A DNA stretch of 64,000 nucleotides, from positions 23,536,026 to 23,600,025 of the forward strand of contig CM036254.1 in the NCBI GenBank assembly GCA_020698575.1, written 5' to 3'. This stretch comes from Bostrychus sinensis. Lineage: Eukaryota > Chordata > Actinopteri > Gobiiformes > Eleotridae. Within the stretch, counting starts at the first letter, position 1. Each line of letters starts with the position of its first letter. Of this stretch, positions 33,430 to 43,284 are shown in pieces. Under the pieces are notes generated by a model that was given only the letters and a program-made list of their open reading frames with translations, made no database searches and was not told the DNA's origin. The position numbers and the translations under genes are program-made.

Positions 33430-34440
33430 TGTGTTATACAGTTTATTTTGTTGACAAAAACTCAAGCATTTTGATTTAAATTACACAGTCCTACTCAAGA
33501 GATCTTATCTTAGGAAAAACGTTTTCAGTTCAGTGGTTTAAGACTAAATTTCAAGCATCAGTAACACATTGCAAACCAGAGCTGATGACCTAGACCTAAA
33601 CCCAAAAAAGAAACAAATATTTTAAATCCTCTGACACAGTTGATGTTAATTAAAAGTAATTATTTGATCAAGAAACTGCGTTTAGTCTGCAATAATAGGG
33701 AGAAAATCTAACATGAAGCATCAGCTGAGCATATCTTCAAGCATTTTAGATCCCTTAGCTGTGTGTGATGGAGTTTGGTGAAGTAGTTAACTAGTGGCTC
33801 AATTAGCCTTTGTCCCAGTGTTGCAAAGTTACAATAATAATTTGACTTTGGAAATAAAAATAATAGAATAAATAATAAATCTATCTATGCTGCAGTGAAA
33901 TAAGTCTTATAGGAAACTCTTGTCTTCCAGCTTTCTTGATTGACATAAAATCGTGTAAGCAATACAGTGATTATTTGAACCTAAGTGCCGCAGTGAAATT
34001 GCCTTGCCTTGCCTTAGGAACAAGGTGATTTTCAATCTCCAGCTCTGCCTTGTCATCAGTACTGCGTCTTTACCTCAGCGGCCAACTTAAAACTGAATCT
34101 ATTACTGAACTTATCAACAAAATGGATGTGTATACGTCTGCTAACACTTTATGATTTAACTTTTCAAAGGAGCCAGTAGATGTTATACTTTTAACTTGGA
34201 GTATTGGGTTTTTAATTTAATATATCATTGTGTCTAATTAGTATTTGCATTTAAGCAGTGACAAGATCCATTTGGAAAGATGGCACTAACTCTGTTGACA
34301 CACATCTGTTCATGCTTTGAACAAACAAGAAAAACTGAGATGAAGCAAAATATCCTTTGTATAAAATATTGTTATGCTTACAACAAGTTACTGAAAAAAA
34401 GTCTTAAACATGACTTTGAATTTGTTTGATGATATAACTA
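33430..34440. other. Noncoding stretch
   Basis: No gene or clear repeat is seen. Confidence 0.4.
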
Positions 34441-34449
34441 TACTGGGTA

Positions 34450-34640
34450 AACACATCGGCCCTATGTTCCAGTGGTAATGATGTAGTGCCAGACCTGTAG
34501 TTGATCTGGTTGAGTTCTAGTTCAGGGGTAAATGCTCTACTAACTGAGGCTCAACTATCCACTGTTCTTTTACAGGCCCCTAATGGCTAGAGTTTGTATT
34601 TTGACCTTATCTTGCAATAGTACAACACCAGGATCCAGTG
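34450..34640 (-). repeat. tRNA-like repeat module, minus strand
   Basis: On the minus strand it reads GAGCCTCAGTTAGTAGAGCA then TTTACCCCTGAACTAG and CAGGTCTGGCACTA. An A-box-like start followed by a discriminating TTTACCCCTGAAC segment matches the plus-strand module at 12507-12580. It is not a functional tRNA: no closed acceptor stem can be drawn. Confidence 0.5.
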
Positions 34641-34667
34641 AGAAATTTGAATCCACACAAATAAACT

Positions 34668-34668
34668 A

Positions 34669-34698
<30 letters not shown>
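34668..34698 (+). repeat. (ACT)n microsatellite
   Basis: About ten ACT units in a row. It produces a polyvaline frame on the minus strand that is not a gene. Confidence 0.9.
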
Positions 34699-34699
<1 letters not shown>

Positions 34700-35465
34700 G
34701 TTTCTTCCTTGCCCCATTACTAAAGCTGACCATGACTTTGTGATTTATCTCACTAACAGACCAACAAACCAACACCAACAATAACATACAACAGAGTTTT
34801 GTGTAATATTATAGTATAATATTTTCTTGAGCATTTATTGGTTGTAATAAATTGTGCCCTGCTTATAATTAATTTTATTTTAATGGTCCCCCTCATTTGT
34901 TTTGACTGGTTTATTAAATACCCGTGCTGTCTGGCCCAGATGGACCCTCTGGTGTTTACTGAAATCCAGATGGCACATTTGACAATAACTTCACTTCAAA
35001 ATAGTTTTGTCTGTAGCTTAAACACCAAACATTGTTAAACAATTTTATAGATAAGACTAGAGAGCATTGTTAGGCACAAGTTGTGGAGACAGTTGACATT
35101 AAGTGAGCTGCTGCTGCTGTTTGCATTCATCTTCAAGGATCTCAAAAGAGTTTAAGTATCACAGCCTTGAGTCCTCGATGAAGCAATCTGTCTACGAACT
35201 CTTAAAGCAGCCCAGATAGTCAGCCAAGGTCTTCTGACGTAGCGTTGTGCATCACTGTATAGTTTATGCAAAAACTTTTACATATGGTCCAAAAGTACTT
35301 AAAGAATATATTCCAGCAAAAAGCACAGTTTCTACAAAAAATATTGCTTAAATAGAAGTAAAAGTACTCAACACGTTTCTTGAGTAAATGTAATGAGTGT
35401 AAAGTTTACTTAAGTAGAAAGTGATGCTGCTACCACTACTACGTAATTATACTATTACTGCTGTT
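34700..35465. other. Noncoding stretch
   Basis: No gene is seen. The last part (35270-35420) has TACTTTTAC/GAGTAAATG text typical of a dispersed fish repeat (AAAAGTACTCAACACG, GTTTACTTAAGTAGAAAG). Confidence 0.35.
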
Positions 35466-35469
35466 CCTG

Positions 35470-35470
35470 G

Positions 35471-35548
<78 letters not shown>

Positions 35549-35908
35549 TAATAATAATAATAATAATAATAATAAATTGGATTTAATTTGCAGTGCAAGC
35601 TTCTCAAAGTGCTTTACATTAGTCCATTATTCATTCACACACACATTCAGTCACACTCGGTGGTGGTGAGCTACTTCTGTAGCCACAGTTGCCCTGGGGC
35701 AGACTGAAAGAAGCATGGCTGCCATTTTGTATCTACGGCCCCTCCAACCTCCACCAAACACAGTCACACTGACACATTCATACATAGGCATACATAAGGT
35801 GGGGTGTCTTGCTCAAGGACACAACGACAGTATGCAATGCCGGGAATTGAAATGCCAACTTTTGGGTTAATGGCCTAATGTGTCTACCAACTGAGCTACT
35901 ACTGCCTC
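35470..35908 (-). repeat. Near full-length tRNA-derived SINE with triplet tail
   Basis: On the minus strand it starts AGTAGCTCAGTTGGTAGACA (an A-box region at 35908-35885) and continues with a B-box-like TTTCAATTCCCGGCATT near 35848. The body has GTCCTTGAGCAAGACACC, CACCAAACACAGTC in complement and TCTGCCCCAGGGCAACTG. It ends TAAATCCAATTTATT followed by a long triplet array, which on the plus strand is (ACT)n then (AAT)n at 35470-35575. The 3' end is the same family as 676-810. This is the most complete SINE in the window. Confidence 0.8.
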
Positions 35909-36115
35909 CATTACCATTACTGCTACTATGGCTGTTCCTGCTGCTGCTGCTGCTGTTGCTGGTACTACTATTGCTTCTACTAGTACTACAACTACTTCTA
36001 GTATTACTGCTATTACTGCAATTATTACTATTAATGGTTCTACGACTAATACTATTACCTTTCTACTATTATTAACTTATTACCAACACAACTACTATTA
36101 CTACCATGCTGCTAA
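35909..36115 (+). repeat. Degenerate triplet-repeat tract (ACT/GCT/ATT)
   Basis: An imperfect run of ACT, GCT and ATT triplets with CTGCTGCTGCTGCTG at 35939-35953. It keeps three-base periodicity for about 200 bp and yields leucine-rich and threonine-rich frames that are not genes. Similar tracts lie at 47590-47755 and 56950-57095. Confidence 0.75.
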
Positions 36116-36154
36116 GGTGAAAAATACTTTTACTGAAAAATATTATACTCATTT

Positions 36155-36385
36155 AGAGACTTTTCTCACAGCAAGAAGGTCTCGGCTAAATCCCCAGCCC
36201 GTGTGGGACCTTTCTGTGTGGAGTTTGTATGTTCTCCTTGTGTCTGCGTAGGATTCCTCTGGGTGCTCTGGTTTCCCCTTCCACCAAAAACATGTACAGT
36301 AGGCCCCCAAAGGGGCCAGGACGCCCCTGCACAAGAGATTGTTAATCTCAGTGGGACTTTGATGGTTAAATAAAGGTCAAATTAA
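36155..36385 (+). repeat. tRNA-derived SINE (V-SINE/DANA-like body) with AATAAAGG tail
   Basis: TCTCACAGCAAGAAGGTCTC, then TTTCTGTGTGGAGTTTGTAT, GTTCTCCTTGTGTCTGCG and GGTGCTCTGGTTTCCCC give the conserved body. The 3' end GAGATTGTTAATCTCAGTGG and GGTTAAATAAAGGTCAAA is a common fish SINE tail. Confidence 0.75.
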
Positions 36386-36448
36386 AAACTGACCTTCGAA
36401 AAATAAGTTGCATAAAAGATTTTGTTACTTTACACCACCCACAAATAA

Positions 36449-36534
36449 TCCATCCATCCATCCATCTTCTTCCACTTATCTGGTACGGGGTCGCGGAGAC
36501 AGCAGTCTAAGCAAAGATGCCCAGGCTTCCACAA
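36449..36534 (-). mobile_element. Severely truncated Rex3-like LINE 3' end
   Basis: The 86 bp from the CATC repeats through GGTCGCGGAGACAGCAGTCT to GATGCCCAGGCTTCC match the 3' end of the larger copy at 40898-41549, in the same orientation. It is a short 5'-truncated insertion, as is usual for this family. Confidence 0.7.
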
Positions 36535-36539
36535 ATTAG

Positions 36540-37175
36540 CATATGCAAAAACTAAAGTTGGATCTTTATTTTTAAGTTGGCCAACAACAAAATACCCCGC
36601 CCCTTGTTCCCTTCACTTACCAAATACCAACTCAGCTTCTGCTTATGCATTTTCTTAATGCTCAATTTGGCTGCTCCGCTTCAACAATAATTACACAGGA
36701 CGCACTGACAAATGAGTGAACGGGCCTGGTAGAATTGGCCAGTGTTTACTTTGGTCTGGCTGCTAAAATATTTACAGCCAATGAATATGGAAGCAGCAGA
36801 CATGTCCATCTAAAGTGCTGTGGAGAGTGAAGGTTTGAGCTGATGTAAATCCGTTGAAGTGATGGCTCGAGGTTGGGTCAGGTGTAAAGCGTTGCGGGGC
36901 ACTTAATGTTGGAGCATTAGTCTCTGTCAGTGTGGAAACTGGGAGGTGTGTGTAATACTGAACGACCTGGAGAAGATCCAGCCACGTCAGCAGCAGCAGG
37001 CGAGAACAGACTCATTTACCACCAGCACACTGTCCTACATCACACAGGACAAGCGCACAGGGCTATGTTCACACTGGGACTAAAGGTGGCCCTGCTCTTT
37101 TAAGACCTATAATGATGATCTCAGTGCAGAATCAGTATTCATCTTACTTCCGTCACTTTACTCCAACATTTTCTT
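36540..37175. other. Candidate conserved noncoding block
   Basis: From about 36640 to 37060 the sequence is complex and without recognisable repeats or coding frames. No gene is seen. Confidence 0.3.
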
Positions 37176-37179
37176 TTTT

Positions 37180-37570
37180 TAACACTTAGGACCAGATTTA
37201 TCAAAGGTTTGCCTGCATGCTAAATGAATAAGACGCGCTAAAAGTGGAGCAAATCCAGGCACAGCTGAGGTTAGCGTCTCCCACAGGAGCTAAATGAGCG
37301 CAGTGCAGATTTTGCTGCTCAATGAATATGTAAAATGAGAAATTTTTGCAAACGTGCAAAATTCAAGGCAGGAAAAATGCTAATTAAATCATTTAGTGGT
37401 TGCTGTTTGATTTATCACAAGTATGGGAGCTAGAAGTGCGTAAATTTAACAGGATGGAGGAGCAGGTAAAAAAGTTGTGCGGAGGAAAGAGTGCAGCTTT
37501 TAGTGCACAGATGGGCCATTGAAAATAAGTTGTTATGTTTCAAAAGGGCTCATTTACAAAGATACAACAG
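37180..37570. repeat. Possible Harbinger-like MITE fragment
   Basis: The start ACCAGATTTATCAAAGGTTT and the body (AAGACGCGCTAAAAGTGGAG, ATGAGCGCAGTGCAG, GCAAACGTGCAAAATTC) have the wording of a dispersed fish repeat that I associate loosely with Harbinger-type MITEs. No inverted ends or target duplication were found. Confidence 0.25.
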
Positions 37571-37689
37571 TAAAGTGTTGATTTAAAGTCAGAGGCAACA
37601 AAGAGACAGAATTTACCTGCAACACTTTTTCCTTGATTTTTGCTCATATTTCTTTGAACTGTAGCCTTTTACAGCTGCTGTCTCTGAGG

Positions 37690-38190
37690 TTTCAGTAAAG
37701 ATGTTAGGTTGGTATTTGTCATTGCATCTTAATTTATCAGGTATGTCCCTTAAATAAAATAAGACAGATTGTTGTTGTCATGTTTTAAGACCTAAAATTT
37801 CTATCTTTGACATAACATCTTTCCAAAGTTTTTTGACAGGGCCAAACAATGTGGGGGTGGTTTGCTTCGGTTTCCCCACAGCTCCTTTAGTATGAAGTTT
37901 CCACCATTTGTTGTTTTGGCATTCTGAAAAATCATACCAAGTTCTTCCAACTACATTCTCACCAATACGCAGAAGAAAAGGCTAAAATGACAGTTTTACA
38001 TATACTGTCCCATTGCTCAGATGATTTAACAGTGGGCCATTCTCTCTCCCATCTTTTTAAAATATAATCTGTTGAGATTCCTTTGCCTTTTAATATAGCT
38101 TGATAGAGTTCAGAAATAATTTATCTACATCCCTTAGAGTATGCTCGCAAGACTAGACTGAGTGCTTCATTGGGTTGTATACTACATTCA
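37690..38190 (-). mobile_element. L1-like LINE ORF2 C-terminal fragment, decayed
   Basis: Minus-strand translation gives LYQAILKGKGISTDYILKRW near 38090, then WPTVKSSEQWDSICKTVILA. After frame changes and stops it reads EANHPHIVWPCQKTLERCY near 37850. This order matches the C-terminal end of L1-type ORF2 proteins, including the H-x-x-W-x-C-x-K type motif. Stops and frame changes make it a relic. Both ends are truncated. Confidence 0.6.
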
Positions 38191-38545
38191 TTTAGTATGT
38201 TTGAAGACAAATGTTGCCATAATTGGATAATCTGAAAAAGCCATAAGTTTTAACACAAATTTTAGGTGTAGACTATGCTATGCTCTATTATTTCCACCTC
38301 GTTAAACATTACATAAATGCTTTGTTTATATTTATCCATATTTCATTTTGCTTCACTTTTATCTATACTGTATGTTTTTCATTGATGTAACCAAAAAGTC
38401 ATGTTCTCTGTATTATTGGCAGCCATAATTTCAAGGTTGACAAGTGATGCAGTAGATCAACCAATGGGATCTTGATAATAAAGCGCAGTGTATCAAGATC
38501 TTGTTTTTTGTTTTGTTTTTTGTTGCAAAAACCCTATGCCAAATC

Positions 38546-39194
38546 ATTGAGTGTGTTTACATGCACTTGAGTATCCCAGTTATGATTGTTTTTTCCTGGT
38601 TTTGTGTTTGGCATGCAAACACAGTATCCTGATTTCAGTATCTGGGTTATGCCATTATTCTGGTTATGAGAAACTCTGAACCAGGATACTGTGACATGTA
38701 AACACAGTCTCCTGATTTCTGGCCTGATGTACTGAGCATGTGCAAACTCAAGAGATGCAGCAAAACTAACACGGTGCGAGCAGTATCTTTACCTCATGGA
38801 TGTATAACACTTATAATACATCCATGCATTGCCACAGCAACTGAAAGTTGTACGTGGGCTTTCAAAACTGTTAATCTAGTAACATGGAACAAAGCGGCGC
38901 AATCTAACAACACAGCCACCTTTATGCTCAGCGCTGGACCTGGTTCCAGTGTCGGAGTCCCACTGCTCTCTGACTAAACTGTTACTACACTACAGCCTTA
39001 TTATGAGCCGCTGAGCACCCACACCACACTCGACTCCCATAAAAATTTAGGATACTGTATTTTGTCATGCATACAGGTATATGAGTTTCCATCCTGGTTT
39101 CTCTGAGCGCATGTAAACATCATACCCAGAATACTGCCATAACCAGGATAAGGCTCATAACCAGGATACTGAAGTGTATGTAAACGCACTCAAT
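38546..39194. mobile_element. MITE with long subterminal inverted repeats
   Basis: The left end ATTGAGTGTGTTTACATGCA and the reverse complement of the right end, ATTGAGTGCGTTTACATACA, match at all but two positions of the first 20. Similarity continues inward (CTTGAGTATCCCAGTTATG against CTTCAGTATCCTGGTTATG), so the element is foldback-like. GGATACTG/CAGTATCC motifs recur several times near both ends. It is 649 bp with no coding capacity, and the target duplication is unclear. Confidence 0.65.
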
Positions 39195-39196
39195 AT

Positions 39197-39270
39197 GCAA
39201 ATTGATGCACTAAGAGGCAGATGATTTGCTGTGGAGAACCCCGGAAAGAAAAGTCGAAAAGAAAAGTTCT
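39197..39270 (+). repeat. SINE 3' tail fragment
   Basis: AGGCAGATGATTTGCTGTGG, AGAACCCCGGAAAGAAAAG and TCGAAAAGAAAAG match the last part of the V-SINE-like tail. Confidence 0.55.
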
Positions 39271-39579
39271 TAGCACAGTATAACTAATAGTATACTACAT
39301 TATATACAGTTGAAAGAAAAAGTATTGGCACCCCTTGAAAATACTAGGATTTTTGCATGATTTGGTCATAAAATGTGATCTGAAGTCACAACAATAGACA
39401 AACACAGTCTGCTTAAACTAATGCTGGGAAAAAAAAAAAAAAAAGTCATGTTTTTATTGAGAATTTATGTAAACATTCACAGTACAGGGTAGAAAAAGTA
39501 TTGGAACCTTTGGATTTAATAACTGGTTGATCCTCCTTTGGTAGCAATAACCTCAACTAAACATTTTGTGTAGTGAAGA

Positions 39580-40517
39580 TCAGACCTGCACAACGTTCAG
39601 GAGGAATTTCTCTTTACAAAACTGTTTAAGTTCAGCAATATACTTGGGATGTCTGGTGTGAATTGTTCTTCTGAGGTCATGCCACAGCATCTCAATTGGA
39701 CTGAGGTCAGGACTCTGACTGGGCCACTCCAGAAGGTGTATTTTCTTCTGTTGAAGCCATTCTGTTGTTGATTTGCTTCTATGTTTTGGGTCAGTGTCCT
39801 GTTGCATTGCCCATCCTGTTGAGCTTCAGTTGGCGGACAGATAGTCTTAGGATTTCCTGCAAAATGTTTTGATAAACTTGGGAATTCATTTTACTGTTGA
39901 TGATAGCAAGTTGTCCAGGCCCTGAGGCAACAAAGCAGCCCCAAACCATGATGCTCCCTCCACCATACTTCACAGTGGGGATAGGGTTTTTGCTGTTGGT
40001 GTGCTGTGCCTTTTTTTCTCCACACACAGTGTTGTGTGTTCCTTCCAAACAACTCAACTTTGGTTTCATCTGTCCACAGAATATTTTGCCAATAGTGCTG
40101 TGAAACATCTAGGAGCTCTTTTGCAAACTTTAAATATGCAGCAATATTTTTTTTGGACAGCAGTGGCTTCCTCTGTAGTGTCCTCCCATAAACTCCATTC
40201 TTGTTCAATGTTTTACCTATTGTAGATTTGTGAACAAAGATGTTAGCCAGAGATTTCTGTAAGACTTTAGCTGACACTCTAGGATTCTTCTTCATCTCAC
40301 TGAGCATTTTACTCTGTGCTCTTGCAGTCACCTTTACAGGACAACCACTCCTAGGCAGTGTGGTCACAGTATTGAACCTTCTCCATTTATAGACAGTCGC
40401 TCGTACCATGGACTTAGGAACATCAATGCTCTTAGAGATACTTTTGTAACCCTTTCCAGCTTTATGCAAATCAATTCTTACTCGTAGGTCTTCTGAGAGC
40501 TCTTTTGTGCGAGGCAT
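39580..40517 (-). pseudogene. Tc1-like transposase, two frameshifts
   Basis: The reading starts MPRTKELSEDLRVRI at 40517 with the paired-like helix-turn-helix region (SKSIDVPKSMVRATVYKW), followed by a second DNA-binding part and the first catalytic motif WTDETKVELFGRN. The frame then shifts near 40005-40015 into PTVKYGGGSIMVWGCFVAS. It shifts again near 39800 into QQDTDPKHRSKSTTEWLQQ and SPDLSPIEMLWHDLRR, which hold the second aspartate and the glutamate of the DDE triad. The total of about 310 codons is slightly short of the usual 340 residues. The triad residues survive, but the two frameshifts disable the product. It would have cut and pasted the surrounding element at TA sites. Confidence 0.9.
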
Positions 40518-40897
40518 AGTTCACATCAAGCAATGCTTCTTCAGAATGAAAAACTCAAAATTGGGGGGCGTTTTTTATTGGTCAGAGCCACTTTAAGCCA
40601 CTCCTCCAATCTTCTCACACTGATTGGACCCCAGGTTGGCTGACACCTGACTCCAATTAGCTCCTGAAGAAGTCACTAGCCTAGGGGTGCCAATACTTTT
40701 TCGACCCTGTACTGTGATTGTTTAGATAAATACTCAATAAAAACATGAAAAAAATTCTTCTTTTTTTTTTTTTTGCAGCATTAGTTTAAGCAGACTGTGT
40801 TTGTCTATTGTTGTGACTTAGATGAAGATCAAATCACATTTTATGACCAAATCATGCAAAAATCCTAGTATTTCCAAGGGGTGCCAATACTTTTTCT

Positions 40898-41549
40898 CCA
40901 TCCATCCATCCATCTTCTTCCGCTTTATCCGGGGCCGGGTCGCGGAGGCAGCAGTCTAAGCAGAGATGCCCAGACTTCCCTTTCCACAGACACTTCCTCC
41001 AGCTCTACCGGGGGCACCCCAAGGCGTTCCCAAGCCAGCCGAGAGACGTAGTCCCTCCAGCGTGTCCTAGGTCTTCCCCGGGGCCTCCTCCCAGTGGGAC
41101 ATGCCCGGAACACCTCCCCAGGGAGACGTCCAGGAGGCATCCGAAACAGATGCCCGAGCCACCTCAGCTGACTCCTCTCAATGTGGAGGAGCAGCGGCTC
41201 TACTCCGAGCTCCTCCCGTGTGACCGAGCTCCTCACCTTATCTCTAAGGGAGCGCCCAGCCACCCTGCGGAGGAAACTCATTTCGGCCGCTTGTATCCGG
41301 GATCTTGTCCTTTCGGTCATGACCCAAAGCTCATGACCATAGGTGAGAGTAGGAACGTAGATCGACCGGTAAATCAAGAGCTTCGCCTTTCGGCTCAGCT
41401 CCTTCTTCACCACAACAGACCGATACAACGACCGCATTACTGCAGACGCTGCACCGATCCGTCTGTCGATCTCACGCTCCATCCTTCCCTCACTCGTGAA
41501 CAAGACCCCAAGATACTTGAACTCCTCCACTTGAGGCAGGAGCTCCCCC
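40898..41549 (-). mobile_element. Rex3/RTE-like LINE, 5'-truncated, nested in Tc1
   Basis: The element's 3' end faces left and finishes in GGAT repeats (CCATCCATCCATCCATC on the plus strand from 40898). It is flanked by a perfect 14-bp target duplication, CCAATACTTTTTCT at 40884-40897 and 41550-41563, which also reconstructs the uninterrupted Tc1 arm. A GC content well above the surroundings marks the insert. A second, much shorter copy is at 36449-36534. The name Rex3-like is recognition of the typical tail and protein wording. Confidence 0.85.
40925..41549 (-). pseudogene. Reverse-transcriptase C-terminal fragment of the Rex3-like LINE
   Basis: About 207 codons are open from the truncation point at 41549 to the stop at 40925. 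The start EEFKYLGVLFTSEGRMEREI is a standard post-catalytic motif of RTE-like reverse transcriptases. It is followed by KAKLLIYRSIYVPTLTYGHE, then RVAGRSLRDKVRSS, HIERSQLRWLGHLFRMP and RPRGRPRTRWRDYVSRL. There are no internal stops, so this insertion is comparatively young. The catalytic FADD-type core and endonuclease are missing because of 5' truncation, so the fragment has no activity. Confidence 0.85.
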
Positions 41550-41668
41550 CCAATACTTTTTCTTTCAACTGTATTAAAGCCATCCTAGTTTTACGCTTGT
41601 TACTCTTTTGTTACTTCTTTTTAGTTTCTTTTTCAAATTGTAAACAAAACAATGCCTCTTACTGACAA

Positions 41669-42070
41669 CTTTTTAATCATTACTAGAGAGAAAACAGACT
41701 CGACCCAAAATGGCATTTTTCGATAGGTCCGTAGCTGTCGTCTGGGACCAAATTTAACAAAATTCTGAAAGTGGTCAAAACTGCCTTACCATGCCTCAAA
41801 AAAGCCCCAAAAAGTTCTAGAAGTACCAATCTGTGTATAATTTGGGCTTTTTAATTATTACTGGAAAGAAAACACATCTGGCCCAAAATGGCATTTTTTG
41901 ACAGGTCCGTAGCTGTTGTCTAGGACCAAATTTTTGAAAATGCTCAAAACTGCCTTCAAATGCATCAAAACAGCCCCAAATACCCCCAGAAGTACATATC
42001 AGTGCATATATTTACCTTTTTAATCATTACCAGAGAGAAAACAGATTTGACCCAAAATGGCATTTTTCAC
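41669..42070 (+). repeat. Tandem repeat, ~170-bp unit, 2.3 copies
   Basis: Units start at 41669 (178 bp), 41847 (169 bp) and 42016 (partial, about 55 bp). Each begins CTTTTTAATCATTAC or a close variant and includes CCCAAAATGGCATTTTT, AGGTCCGTAGCTGT and GGGACCAAAT or GGACCAAAT. The copies are diverged by roughly one base in eight by eye. No coding frame spans it. Confidence 0.85.
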
Positions 42071-42545
42071 TCATCCACGTTTTGTTTTTGTGACCACTGT
42101 GTGCTTTTCAAAGCAGATCCCAAAGTGTAGAAGGTTAATAAAGAGCCATTAAACTGCACTTTCACGCCACTCCAACTGCAGAAAAAAGCCAACGTTAACC
42201 ATGAATAGTAGCAGGGAAATTGGGAATTTCTATCCCCCAGAAGCACTCTTATAATTAATTTATTCTCTAAAACCAAAACAACATTAATTATGAGTGGATC
42301 TCTTTGTACTGCAGGGGAAAAAAAAAAAAAAAACATCCATAAGTACCATTTTAGCTGAATGTAATAGTGCACTGATTATTCATTTGCATATGACTAAATG
42401 GACGGTAAAGAGCTGCATAGGGTAAAGCTGTCGGCTATAAGGAGCATGTAATTATGAGCACTTAAAATAAACCAGCATTATCACGCAGGAAATGTGGCAA
42501 GTTTAACCAGTCCCTGAAGCTCAAGCTACACACTTCACTGGTAAA
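42071..42545. other. Candidate conserved noncoding block
   Basis: Complex sequence rich in homeobox-like cores (TAATTAATTTATTC, ACATTAATTATGAG, TTATTCATTTGCATATG with an octamer-like ATTTGCAT). No gene or repeat is recognised. It has the look of a developmental enhancer, by composition only. Confidence 0.35.
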
Positions 42546-42549
42546 AGTA

Positions 42550-43280
42550 AAATTTTTAGTGGGCACCAAAACATGAAAAACCTAATACTAGACAACTAAA
42601 AGTGTCTTATTTAGCATTGCAACTATAGAGAAGGCAATGACATGGTTTTACAAACAGACCGAAGAAAAGGTGAAACTTGTAGTGGGGATTTGTAAAAGCT
42701 TTTGATCCTCACTCACTGTCATTTAGACAGTGAAAACATTTTTTGCAAGTGTTTTTTAAATCCTTTGTAAGGTTGAAATAATTATTATACTGTAAACAAA
42801 CTTCCCTCTTTGACTTCAGTGTTCATAGGTATTTTCTAGACAAGACATAGACAGGACAAACTACAGACAAACTACAGGGTTCATCCACTTTTTTAACAAG
42901 AATTTTCCATGACTTTTCTAAAACTTTTGACCACATTTCGAAGACCCGAAAAATGACTTTGCATTAATAAATTGTTTTAAAAATGTCCAACGTGGTACAT
43001 TAAAAACATACTGTGGTGCAATTTAATTTATTAAAATTGGAAATAGTCATTTGAAAACAACAACAACAACAACAAAACAGTTTAGGCACTTCCCCCCTGA
43101 AATATATTATTCCACTAATTGTAATGATTTACAGCCTACTCCCCACTGATTAAAAGATAATTATACTTGATAAGTTGTTACAGAGTGGTGGCTGAATGCT
43201 CCACACACTGTTTACATTTCCAAAACATTATCCCAAAAAAAGTTTATTTGGGTAATATTGTGCTGTATTATACTAATTCT
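42550..43280. other. Noncoding stretch
   Basis: AT-rich; a short (AAC)n run lies at 43060-43077. No gene seen. Confidence 0.4.
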
Positions 43281-43284
43281 TCTT

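Larger units (their letters stand above)
39307..41571 (-). mobile_element. Tc1-like transposon with IR/DR ends, interrupted by a LINE
   Basis: Ends read CAGTTGAAAGAAAAAGTATT at 39307 and its reverse complement (with the LINE removed) ending CAACTG at 41571. TA dinucleotides flank both sides (39305-39306, 41572-41573). Each inverted end carries two copies of an AGAAAAAGTATTGG-type direct repeat: an outer one at 39313-39334 and an inner one at 39490-39512 on the left; an inner one near 40684-40714 and an outer one near 40878-40897 on the right. That IR/DR layout is known from fish Tc1 elements. A dead transposase lies inside on the minus strand. The right outer arm is split by a Rex3-like insertion (40898-41549). 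Confidence 0.9.

Noticed and set aside
35878..36251. Leucine-rich and threonine-rich frames
   Set aside because: They are direct translations of a degenerate ACT/GCT triplet tract.
39891..40225. Plus-strand frames inside the Tc1 element
   Set aside because: They are antisense shadows of the minus-strand transposase.
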